From Pseudorasbora parva (Eukaryota > Chordata > Actinopteri > Cypriniformes > Gobionidae): a stretch of 64,000 bases of DNA. Every line of letters starts with the position of its first letter. The first letter of the stretch is position 1. The position numbers were made by a program, and so were the translations under genes. Shown in pieces: positions 23,501-35,500 of the stretch. The stretch is from the NCBI RefSeq assembly GCF_024679245.1, contig NC_090196.1, forward strand, positions 8,334,861 through 8,398,860. The letters run 5' to 3'. The notes under the pieces were generated by a model. That model had not been told where the DNA came from. It searched no databases and saw nothing but the letters and a program-made list of their open reading frames with translations.

Positions 23501-26500
23501 GTTGCAATGTGCTAAATAAATATTTGCATAATTTTTAATTGATTTATTATTTAAAACTTTAATATTAATTTATGTAATTGCAATGCCTTGATTTTTTTGT
23601 AAAGTAACACAGTCATAGACATAAATGCAATGGTTACTATTGGTTACAATTACTAATAATTGGCATAATTTCTTTCTGTGTTTCGGTTTTCGGCCTTGGT
23701 TTCCTCTTTTCCGGTTTTCGTTTTCGGCCAAGAATGTTGATTTAGGTGCATCCCTAGAAATATCCCCTCTGATAATACAAATATCACCCATAACAGACTT
23801 TCCTCGATTTAAAGCAAATATAACACAACACAGAAATAATGCAATATACTATAACACTAAAACCCAAATGCAATGCAATGCTCTATAATAATACTATGCA
23901 ATACCATACAATATAATAATAAAACTAGTGCTTATTATGAGTCCTGGAGGACTACAACTATGCAGATTTTAGCTCCAACCTGAAACAAACACACCTAAAC
24001 CAGCTCATTATGGTGTTCAGGGCTGCTGATAATTACAGACAGGTGTGTTGTTACAGGGTTTGAACTGAAATCTGCTGGACATTAGCACTCCAGGAGCAGG
24101 GTTAGACACCTCTGGTCTACAGGAAGAGATTATATTTATTTAAAGCTGCAGTGTATAATTTCTACAGCCAGGGGGCCAGCCCAGAACAGCCTTATATTGA
24201 TCCTCTTTCTCAAATGTAACAGCTGTTATTCTTTGATCGTACGTCTGTCAGTTTAGTTTCGCCTCTGCTTGGATAGAAATAACTCTACCCTGATGATGTG
24301 TCCTTACTCTACTGGTGGATTAACACTCAGTGTTTTTGTGTTTTGCTTTAGATTTTCTTGAAGAAGAAGAGGGTGTAGATCCTGATGATGAAGCACAACT
24401 TGTTGGCACCCAGTCAGCAAAGAAGACGGTCCAACCTAGCCAATCAAGTCACACATTAAGCCCTTCCAAAAAGCCTATTCCCACAATGCTGGAGAGAAAT
24501 GAGGTAGAGTCAGACAGCCCAGCTTTGAAGAGAGAGCAAAGGCACTTTTTCCCAAGTGCAAGGGAAGTGGTTGGGGCTCAACATCAAGAGACAGACCAAG
24601 ACACTCTAGACCATCAGTCTAGGGTAGGTTTACCAAAAAGTGAAAGTGTGGTGCGAGGTCGTTCTCTCACTTGGGTTCAAAGAGACCACCGGGACTTCAG
24701 AGAGGGTTGGTCAGAAGATCGTTCTCCCAAAATAAGTCGGTCAGCTTTGTTATTCCCACCAAAATCCTCATTGGTAACTCTCAACAGCCGAGCCAAGCAA
24801 ATCCTTGGCAGTCCTGCCCACATCGTCCCTTCCCTAGGTAACAACCACGCTCATGACAACAGCCGCAATCCTGGACACAGCCACACCAACAAGGAACACA
24901 AGAAGGAGGAAAACAAAATTTACATCACAAGACCTCGACCAGCTAAGGAGAAGCAAAGTCCTGTTTCACGCCTACCCAGAGAGGTCTTTCCTGGTGTTTT
25001 CCTGTATCAGAATGGCAAAACCACAAAGGTGGTGAACCTCAGTGCCAAACCAAGGATCAGCAAAGGATCTCTACGTGCATCCCAGTTATTTGCGCGGTCT
25101 CCACTGCAGGAGAACAAGGTCTTTCCAGCTAGCCACAACTTCAGCAAGCCAGTGGAAAATCCAGCGGCCCCGAACAGAGCAGGAATCCCGAGCCGTTTTG
25201 AGAGGAGGATACGGGGCGTCTGGGAAAAACACCAGCATTCTTTAAGGCCCATCACAACCGCTCGACCACCTCCTGCTCCCACCCCTCCGTCCGCTAACTC
25301 CTCTGAGAATGTGCTTCCAACCGAGCCTATCCGTGTCACTTCCTACTTGCACACTTCCGAGATTACCGAGTCCCAACAGCAGCGACCAGACACGGACCCT
25401 GAACCGGAGGAGGACGGAGGCCTGTCGGAGTATAGCTATGAGGATGTGGAGCCTCGCCCAGGGTGGGCAGAGGAGGCCATTAATTGGCAGAGGACATTTT
25501 CCGTCAACAGCATGGACTTTGAGACATTGCGCTCTGACTGGAACGATCTTCGGTGCAATGTGTCTGGAAACCTCCAGCTATCTGAGAGCGAAGTAGTGGA
25601 TGTACTTGCGCAGTACATGGAGAAACTCAACGAACGCAATGGAGGGTGAGGCTTATAGTGGTATTTCAGGTTCTGATAAATTGGTAAAGCATCGTTATTC
25701 AGACACTATATATTTGTTTCTTATTCTCTTTTCCAGGATTTACACTCTTCTCCGAATCATAAACGTAGAAAAGCGACGTGATTCTGCACGTGGTAACCGT
25801 TACCTGATAGAGCTGGAGCTAATGGAAAGAGGCCGTAAAGTGGTCCGTCTTTCTGAGTACATCTACATGCTGTTGCACCGTGGCCGGGTTGAAGACAGTC
25901 TGGAGAATGTGGAAGGGGTCACAGCATCGTCCCCCTCTTCCTCTGTCGCCAGCCCACCTGCTCCCCCATCTCGCACACCTACACGTGGGGCCCACGCCAC
26001 CCCTCAGTGGAGCACTGTGTATGCCAAACCCCTGCTGTGCCAGCCAGTGATGCTGCAGTGGAAAAAGGACGTCATGGTGCATTTTGTGGTGCCAGGTAAG
26101 GAATGGATATCTTTCTATTTTTCTGAAAATATGTACCTGATGAGTGTCTCTGTAACTAAATAAATCTGCAAAAAAAAAAAAAAACTTATTTTAAAATGTT
26201 TTGCTTAAAGTGTGCATATGCCGTTTTTCTTTAAATTGCATTTTGTTTGATATTTTGTTGTGTAATGGATTGACATTTAATTCAAATAATTTTAAACTGT
26301 CATGTGCATGGTGTCTTTATTGTATAATACTCACTCATAGATTAAAAAAAAAAAACATTAGTTTAAAGGGTAACTAAACCCTAAATCAACTTTTTTTAGT
26401 TAATGATCTGCAAGACTGGGGCTTTATTAATGCTGTTTATTGATTTGAGTAAATGTTTTGACATTTGGGTATAAAGTGTTTTAATTCTATAATGTATGGT

Positions 26501-29500
26501 GTAAAAACATCTTAGTGCTGCCCTCTTAAGGTTGAACGGTGGCTACTGCAGTCAAATTTTCCTATTGGACGTTGTGGTGCTTTGTGACGTAGGATGGTAC
26601 TTCCAACAGCTCACTATCCACGCCCCTGGCACGAGCTCACCACTCCCTAATGGGTCCTGCACACTGTGCGATTTTTCAAAATCCTTTGCGAATGTCCCTT
26701 GTCAGACTGTACGAACATGATCCCCGATGTAAGCCGTGTCACACTGTAAGATCTCAGTTGGCATTAATGTCAGACTGAACGATAGTTAAGGCGCGCTAAA
26801 AACGGACGCGCGGAAGAAATCTCACCCGGAGCTTTATCATCAATGAATGACGTGTTCGGTGACAGTGAGCTGCATTACACGCGGGACTGAAATGCTGGCT
26901 ACAAATACATTTCTAGCTCTGGTTTTGGTCATAGTTTGTCTTGAAAAACGGAGATATTTGACTGTCGTCGTAAGAGAAGTCACACAGCAGGATTGTGTGC
27001 CAAATCTTCTGACACTGCCAGAATTTCGTCTGAGGTAAAATTTGATCGCAGCGCTCATTAATCGGCTGCCGGTGAACATGTCAAACTAACGGCCAAAGAC
27101 GTCAGATTTTAGCCTAGGATCTGAGGAATCTTTTAGGATTTCCTAAATTTGTCTCAGACGGCCAAATCGTGGGCAAAATCGCACAGTGTGCACCTGGCTT
27201 AAGAAATGTTTTCCCTTGATCACATGATGAGAACGGCTTCAGTCCAGTCCAGCTCATGTTACATGAAGTAGAAACATTATGAATAAAAACTCTCGTCACT
27301 TGCTTTCAACATCCTAATGAAGAAAATACAGATAAATAATGCAGTTATAAGTACATGTTAAGCTTTTCTTTTGATATTTTTGCCGCCCGTCATGTCTACA
27401 GATAATTTTCATACTTCAGACACTTTCAGACAAACCCTGACAAGCAAATGGTTGCCGTGGTAACGAACAACAAATCCGTAACGTGCTAGACTGCTGGGGT
27501 ATGTAGTCTAACTTTTATTTGAGGAAATCTGTTGTAATAGGCTATTAGGTTTGAACTTATTGGTCCTGCGCTTTTTTAGTGATATTCAGTATAAGGATAT
27601 GGCTGTTCAATGTTCATAGATTAGTTAGTGGTCTCATTCTCTCTTGCGCTGCTGCTTCGCTAGCATGAATAAATGAATGAATGAATGAAGGAGCATCGTC
27701 GGCATCGGAGTTAACGCAGTTTGAGCCAGCGGCTCGATTGATAAGGCTCTGTGTCTATAGATATTTCACCCCCCCCTCAGCCCCGCCCTCGTCTCGTCCC
27801 CTCGGTCTCCGCTGGGCTCTGCCCACTTTTGCAACATTTTTCAAATATTGCCAGTGGGCGGAGTTAGGCTGTGAACAGGGGTTTAGTTACCCTTTAGTAG
27901 AACTGTAATAACAATTTAACACAAGTATCCATGTGGGTCTTTAACAAAATTTATTTTAAAACAAAATGGCTTGAAAGGCCAACTGGGACTAAAATTTGAA
28001 ATGCCCACAGGTTATAATGTACAAAACGAAGTGCTCAATATCTCTTGATACTTAAATAAAATGTAATTTTTAGATCGTATACACCCATCAGGCATATCAT
28101 TGTGACAGGTGAAGTGAATAACACTAATTATTTCTTTATCATGACATGATGTGATGCTTTTTCAAGTCAGTTTGGGTGACTCGTGCGAATTGGTTAGAGC
28201 TAGGGAATAGGAACAGGCAGGTTCCAGGAAACGAATGGTGTCCTCGTCCAGACCCATCAGAAACACTGTGGTAAGCGGGGCGTCTGGCCAGTTCACCAGC
28301 TCAGAGAATTCCTCCACATACCTCTCCAGTGGGCGACCATTCTTGCCAAAGGCCCTATAGGCGATCCACCGCCACAGAGACTTCAGCTGGGGACACGGGA
28401 GAGCTCGGGGTCAAGAAGATGCCGATTTCAAAATGGAAATTCTGGCAGTTTGGTCCGGTCTTCATTATGGGTGTGTGGTGCAGCAGAGATGAGGAGATCC
28501 AGGACTTCCAAACAGGCTGTATTCGAATCAAACTTAGAACAGAACATCAAACACCATTTGTATAACGCGAAACCAGACAATCAGTGACCTAAAAAGGAGG
28601 AACTTAAATGCAAACACTGATGACAGACATAATGAGGGGGACAGGTAACACAGATGATAATTAACTAAACACACCTGAAAAGAACTAAACTAATGAGGGT
28701 GCTATGGAAACAGAAAAGTGGTGGAAAACAGAGAAAAAAGGAACATGTGACCAAAGCAAAAACCTAACAGAACCATACAGATGTGACAGATATACAGTGT
28801 TTTTCCTAGAGAATCATGAGACGGCTGCCTCTGTCTGTCGACAAAACTCTTGCTCAGGATCGGCCTGTCGTGATAATTAAATATTCATAAAAATATATAT
28901 TGTGACATGATCCTTCAGCAATCACTTTTATATTATGATTACCTGATACAAAGTCATCTAAAGCCATTCCATAGCTGAATTTGCAGGACAAGTATATTTC
29001 CATCGTTAAGTTAAAGTTCACGGAAACTCGTCTTCCCTTCGCTGTATCTGTCAATCATCTCCGTTCAGCATTCAAACTGCGCATCATGTTTAAAACAGTC
29101 AGCAGGTAAAACTTTCTCCAAGATGATATATTCCCATTATATCTGTAGATAAAGGGCTGTGGATATATATATATATATATAGGAGTATATGCATATAATG
29201 AGAGGAAAGAGGAGTAAAGCAAGAAAAAGTGCTAGATAGTTCAATAAAAGGATATAAATATTATTATAATAATATTATATAATAATATTAATAATTAATG
29301 ATTCCAAATTAGTGTAGGTGTATTTTGATTTCCAGAATCAAATTTTACTCTGTGCCTATAGGGGTGGGCCGGGGATGGCAGGGGTTGGTGGCAATGTAAG
29401 TAACTGGATATTTGCCATAGGGCGAGGGCTTCAATTACCTCTCTCTTTTTTGACCATACATGTGTTTGCATCCCTGAACAAAGCAAACTTCACTCAGGAT

Positions 29501-32500
29501 TGGTTTGAGGAGCACAACAACGAGTTCACAATCCATGAAGGCACCACCTCGCAACTTACAGGACTTAAAATAATTTGCTGCTAACAGCTTGGTTCCAGAT
29601 ACCACACCACACCTTCAGGGGTCTAGTGGAGTCATGACCTGACGGGTCAGGGCTGTTTTGGCCCAACACAATATTAGGTCATTAGGTATTAGGTCATAAT
29701 ATTATGCTTGATTGGTGTATGTTGTGCCTTGTGAACAACAGTGACATATATATATATATATATACAGAAGAATAAACCTTTTTGCAGGTCAAGTACAGTG
29801 ACTTGTTTTGTGATGCAAATAAAAAAAATAAGTGAATCTCTGTGATCTCTGTGTTTAGATATTTGATATTGCTGATGTATGAATATTATGTTTTGTTATA
29901 ATAGTGAATTTATTGATGTGTTTCCTATAGTGAAGAATCAAGCTCGTTGGGTTCAGCAGTTCATTTCAGACATGGAGCTCTTGCACCGTGAGACCAAGGA
30001 CAACAATTTCAACATCATTATCGTGGACTTCCAGAGTGAAGACATGGATGTGGAACAGGCCCTCAGAGAAAGCTCCGTTCCAAGGTACACAATATTCACA
30101 AACTTCACAATATTCGTACCTAAAAAGAAATGTATAATTAATGTGTAATTGATGTGTCTTGTGCTAAACTCCATCTAAAACTATTTTGAACAGCAATTTT
30201 CTAACTATTATGGCAAATTAATTGATAGACCAAAAATAACAAAGTATCGGTATCAGACTTAGTCTTACATCCCTTCTCTTTACATTAAAAATGTATATGA
30301 AATGTAACTTATTTATAAATATAAAAAGAGCATAAATTATACATTTTGCATAAGTGTTAACAGCTCTTCACTTTATCCACATTTTGTTGTTAAAGCCTTA
30401 TTCCAAAATAGATTAAATTCATAATGTTTACCTCAATTCTACAAACACTACCCCATTATGACAATGTGAAAGAATTTTTTTTTTTTTAATCTTTGCAAAT
30501 TTATTAAAAATAGAATACGCAACAAAATCACATGTACATAAGTATTCACAGCCTTTGATCAATACTTTGTTGAAGCACCTTTGGCCACCAATTACAGCCT
30601 ACGCGGAGTATGACGCCACAAGCTTGGCACACCTTTTTTTGGGGCAGTTTCTCCCATGCTTCTTTGCAGGACCTCTCAAGCTCCATCAGGTTGGATGGAT
30701 GCACAGTAATTTTCCGATCTCTCCAGTGATGTTTAGCCGGGTTCAAATCTGGGCTCTGGCTGGGCCACTCAAGGACATTCACAGAGTTGTCCCGTAGCCT
30801 GTGACCCGTGACTCCTTTGTTATCTTGGCTGTGTGGCTTAGGGTCTGTTAACCTGTTGAAAGATGAACCGTCGCCCTAGTCTGAGGTCCAGAGAGCTCTG
30901 GAGCAGGTTTTCATCTCTGTCTTCATGTCTCTGTACATCACTACCTTCATCTTTCCCTCGATCCTGACTAATCTCCCAGTTCTTGCTGCTGAAAAACATC
31001 CCCACATCATGATGCTGCCACCACCATGCCTCACTGTAGGGAAAGTATTGGCCAGGTGATGGGCGACGCCTGGTTTCCTCCAAACATGGTGCTTGCCATT
31101 TAGGCCAAAGAGTTCAATCTTTGTTTCATCAGACCAGAGAACTGTATCTCTTGTGGTCAGAGTCCAGGCAACCTTTCACAGAAGAATGGCGTCTGTTTGG
31201 CCACTCTACCATACAGGCTTGATTGGTGGAGTGCTGCAGATATGGTTGTTCTTTTGGAATGTTCTCCTCTCTCCACAGAGAAACGCTGGAGCTCTGTCAG
31301 ATTGACCATCAGGTTTTTGGTCAACTCCCTGACTAAGGCCCTTCTCCCCTCATCACTCAGTTTGGACGGGCAGCTGGCTCTAGGAAGAGTCCTGGTGGTT
31401 TAAATCTTCTTCCATTAGGGATGGAGACAACTGTGCTCATTGGGACCATCAATGCTACATAATTTTTTCTGTACCCTTCCCCAGATCTGTGCCTCAATAG
31501 AGTCCCAGACAGTTCCTTGGACTTCATGGCTTGGTTTGTGCTCTGACATGCATTATTAACTGTTGGACCTTATATAGACAGGTGTTTGCCTTTCCAAATC
31601 ATGTCCAATCAACTGAATTTACCACAGGTGGGCTCTAAACAAGTTGTAGAAACATCTCAAAGATGATCAGTGGAAACAGGAGCACCTGAGCTCAATTTTG
31701 AGTGTCAAAGGCTGTGAATACTTGTGTACATGTGATTGGCATTTTAAATTTTAAATACATTTGCAGAGATTTCAAACAAAATACTTTCATGCTGTCATTA
31801 TGAGGTATTGTTTGTAGAATTGAGGGAAAACAATGCATTTAATCCATTTTGGAATAAGGCTGTAACATTACAAAATGCGGAAAAAATGAAGCACTGTGAA
31901 TACTTTCCGGATGCACTGAGATATTCTGTTATCTAATATACTGATGTGTATATATATAAATATATACAATAGGCAATATATAATAAACTAATATTATACT
32001 GTATATTTAGATAGCAATTTAGGTATTTGGCATATAAAATTAGAGGTTACTATTTAAATTTTTTCTGGACTTTTTTGGACACAGATATGAGTATCTGAGG
32101 AGGGAAGGGAATTTTGAACGCTCTGCCGGGTTACAGATCGGTGTGGACACCATAGAGGTAATCTCACACTCATACCTTTGAGACTTACATCGGAATTGCC
32201 CAAACGACATTAGACTCAGAGATGTTCACATCTGGGCCATGTAACGTTTCACAACTTAACAAAAAAAAAAAAAAACCTTTTTTTTTTCTTCTGATGGCTA
32301 GTCAAAGCCTGTGTTAAAAAAAATCATCCTCTGTGTTAGCCTTAAAATAGCCTAATCCTGGTCTGTGGCCACCCCAGCTAATGATACAGCACAAGGCAGA
32401 CAACAAAAAAGTAGAATGACATACACCCACCACAATGCCACACCAGACACAACGCAACAAAAGTATTAAATACCGGCAGTTCAATAGGGAACGCGCATCT

Positions 32501-35500
32501 CTTAAAGGGGCTGAACTATAATCCAGCTCTTAAAGGGGCCGCACTATATTCCTACTCGTGGAATATGGACCTCCTCCAGGTATGGTGTGGTACTGGTGCG
32601 CTCTCAGGTCTACATGACAGCTTGACCAATTTCTAATACGAACTGTGCCCTGTTCTGAATTAAACTGCCAGTGTAAAAACTCCCTTTATTTATATTCTTA
32701 AAATGAGATAAATCACTGCTTATTCTGAATTTTTAAGCTTATGCTTAAGAGACATGAACAAGTTCTTTGATCTTGTAACCTTTGACACATGTCAAGTCTT
32801 CATGCTCTGAGTATGGTTTCACTAATAATAAATATACATTTGCATAAAGCATGCATATTTATCCATATCGATGTTGATTAGAGTATTAAAAACTTGAAAC
32901 ATATTAATTTAAGGTACATTTAGAACTGATAAAAATGTGCGATTAAATAGCGATTAATTTCGAGTTAACTCATAACAATATGTGATTAATCAGGATTAAA
33001 TATTTGAATCGATTGACAGCCCTCATTTTTACAACATGTTTGTGAAGTGCTGATCGTAGTAGCCAATCACAGACATATTTGATGAGTGTGTGAGCACAAT
33101 GACCAGTCAGAGTTGTTTACGATTCCACTCAACAGTGCTCAGATTGTCAAATTTTTAAAATTTCAGTACCGATTTGATATCGCAGAGGGTACTTTTGACA
33201 ACACTAGCACACACACATTTTTAAATATTAAAAATAAAAGGATTACAATGTAAAAGATTATTGTGTACATAAAGATAAAAATGCCTTCATGTCATAATGG
33301 AGTCATTGAATGTATCAGAATGACCTATTTGCAGTAATTATCCTCTCTGGAGAAGCGTTCAGTCTTTCCTCCATGTAAATAGCGAATCTGCCATGGTGCG
33401 AGCGCAACTGGCTTTTAAAGGGACTAGGGACAACCCTTTTAGACCATGCACCTGTTGTGCAAATCATTTTTTTCCGTCGGTAAACTAGCAAAAGTGGATA
33501 CGCCCTAAGTGCAACTGCGCCATGTGCTTCAGAACATGTGGTCAGATCGTTAAAATAGGGCCCAAAATCAGTTCGATTAAATTTATTAATTTATTACAAT
33601 TTTGTGTTTACAGTGACTTTATTGTAATTATTATTATTAATAAATTGATCAATATTACTACTACTACTACTACTATTACTACTACTACTACTTGTCGCAT
33701 GTCTGTTTGTCTGTTGCCACCGTCATCCCTCATTAGTTTAGTTTAGTCCTGTTATGTTAATAAGTTATCATCTGTATTACCTGTCCCCCTCGTTATGTTC
33801 TCATCAGTCTGTGTATTTAGTTCCTCTGTTCTCACTCAGTCTTTGTCCGTCGACGTCAGTACACCCGTCTCCGTACCTGTCCTGATGTAAGTCTATGTTA
33901 CCATTGGTGAAGTTCCATTAAAGTGTTGTTTACTAAAGTAATCTTCCTCGTACTTCTTCATCTTCTTCTTGACTTGATTATCATCACCACTGGGGGCTGA
34001 CAGAACGACGGACCAAACAAACTCAAGTAAACAAGAGCTACTTGTTCGTGTTTGTAGAAGTTTATTTTTTGTTTTCGTGTTCAGCGTTTTGTTTTCCATT
34101 TTTTCCCTGTGTGGACCATGGACCATCTGGTCAGGCTCATGTGCCTTGAGTAGGGAGAAAGCTCCCTTGAGAGACATTAAGAACTCTTCTTGGATCTCGC
34201 CCATCAGACCACCTTCCCGGGAAGGGTCCTCGAGGGAGCTTCTCATCGTATGTGGAGTGGGTGCTGGCATCCTCCAACTCACCGGTCACCATCATGGATG
34301 GCGCCAGCCCCACTCCTGATCCAGGACCCAGCCCTGTACCACCTTGCGACAAGGAATGTCAGGACGTGCCCACCGCAGACGGAGAGAAGACTCTGAAGTC
34401 TGAAAGGAATCCGTCTGACCAGGTGTGTGAGCCGACTGACCCTTCCATCGCAGAGGGAGTCCTCGTGGAGTTCGAGGGAAGGGAGAGGAGCCCCGCCCAC
34501 CCTCCCGCCACTGAGAGTGAGTACTGGATCAGCTTGGACAGTTTGCTTTCCTGTGGAGAGAACAATTTCCTGTGCCCCCTCATCGCATCAAAACCTTCGT
34601 CATCAGTCTTGTTAACCCCACCCATCCTCCCTCTCCCACCACCTCTCCAAACTGCCAGCTACTGCCAGAGTCCTGTGAGCACCGTCTGTCATCTTCAGTC
34701 TCCTCCTCAGTCATCTACTACTCCTACAGACCAGTCATCGTCTCCTCCCATCAGTCCCTCATCCTCACCTCTGCCTCCTCTCAGTGGTGTGGTCAACCCT
34801 CGGATCTACTGGGAGTCACCGATCCCTGGAAGGTTGAAGCCCGTGGCTCCGCCTCCAGCCTCCAGGGGCTCCGCTCCACCTCGACCCGTCATCCTGGCTG
34901 CTACGCCCTCACTCCTTCCTCCCTCGGCTCCAGCAAGGACCATTGGCGCTTCGGCATCGCAGGGCTCCCTCTGGATGTCGGCTCCACCTGGGTCAGACGT
35001 CGCCATGCCTGCGCCGCGGACTTGCGAGCCATTCGTTGCTCTCCGGCACTCCACCCCTTCAGCCTCGGCTAGCTCTGCCTTTCCTCAGGTTTCACCTACG
35101 CCCTTGGTCGCTCCCGCTCCACCTCTGTCCTCCAGATCCCTGCTTCCACCTCGGGGGGTTGTCGTGGAGACTCCGTCACGGCTGCCGGGGTCTTTAGTCT
35201 CGCTCCACCCCTTTGGCCTTCCGTCTATGCATTGGGCTTCATCCTCGTCGTCATCGCCCTCAGTTGTCCACAAGGTGACGTCGGACGTCACTCCACCGTG
35301 GCTCCTCCCTCCTGCGATGCCGCCTTGGGGCATCCTCCTGGCTGGGACCTGGATCCTCATCGGGATGTCCCTGCTCGTGGCCATCCCATGGCTCCTCCCA
35401 CCTCCCACTCCTCCTTGGACTCTGTTTCTTTGTTGTTTTCTCTGTCTCATGTCTATATGTTCACAGGTCCTGTGTCCGCGCCCTTCTCCGGAGCCCCGCC

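Larger units (their letters stand above)
20581..23755. mobile_element. Probable outer hAT-like element, broken by insertions
   Basis: Left end gagatgcatcgaattttcg and right end ending ggtgcatccctag look like the diverged inverted ends of a tagggatgcacc-type element. Both are followed inward by sequence rich in ttttcggcc or its complement. Target duplications were not found. Within it lie the hAT at 20812-22001 and the repeat at 22388-23153. Confidence 0.5.

Noticed and set aside
24330..25649. 439-codon frame as a single-exon gene
   Set aside because: It begins in intron sequence before an AG acceptor and joins in phase to exons on both sides; it is one exon of b4galnt4.
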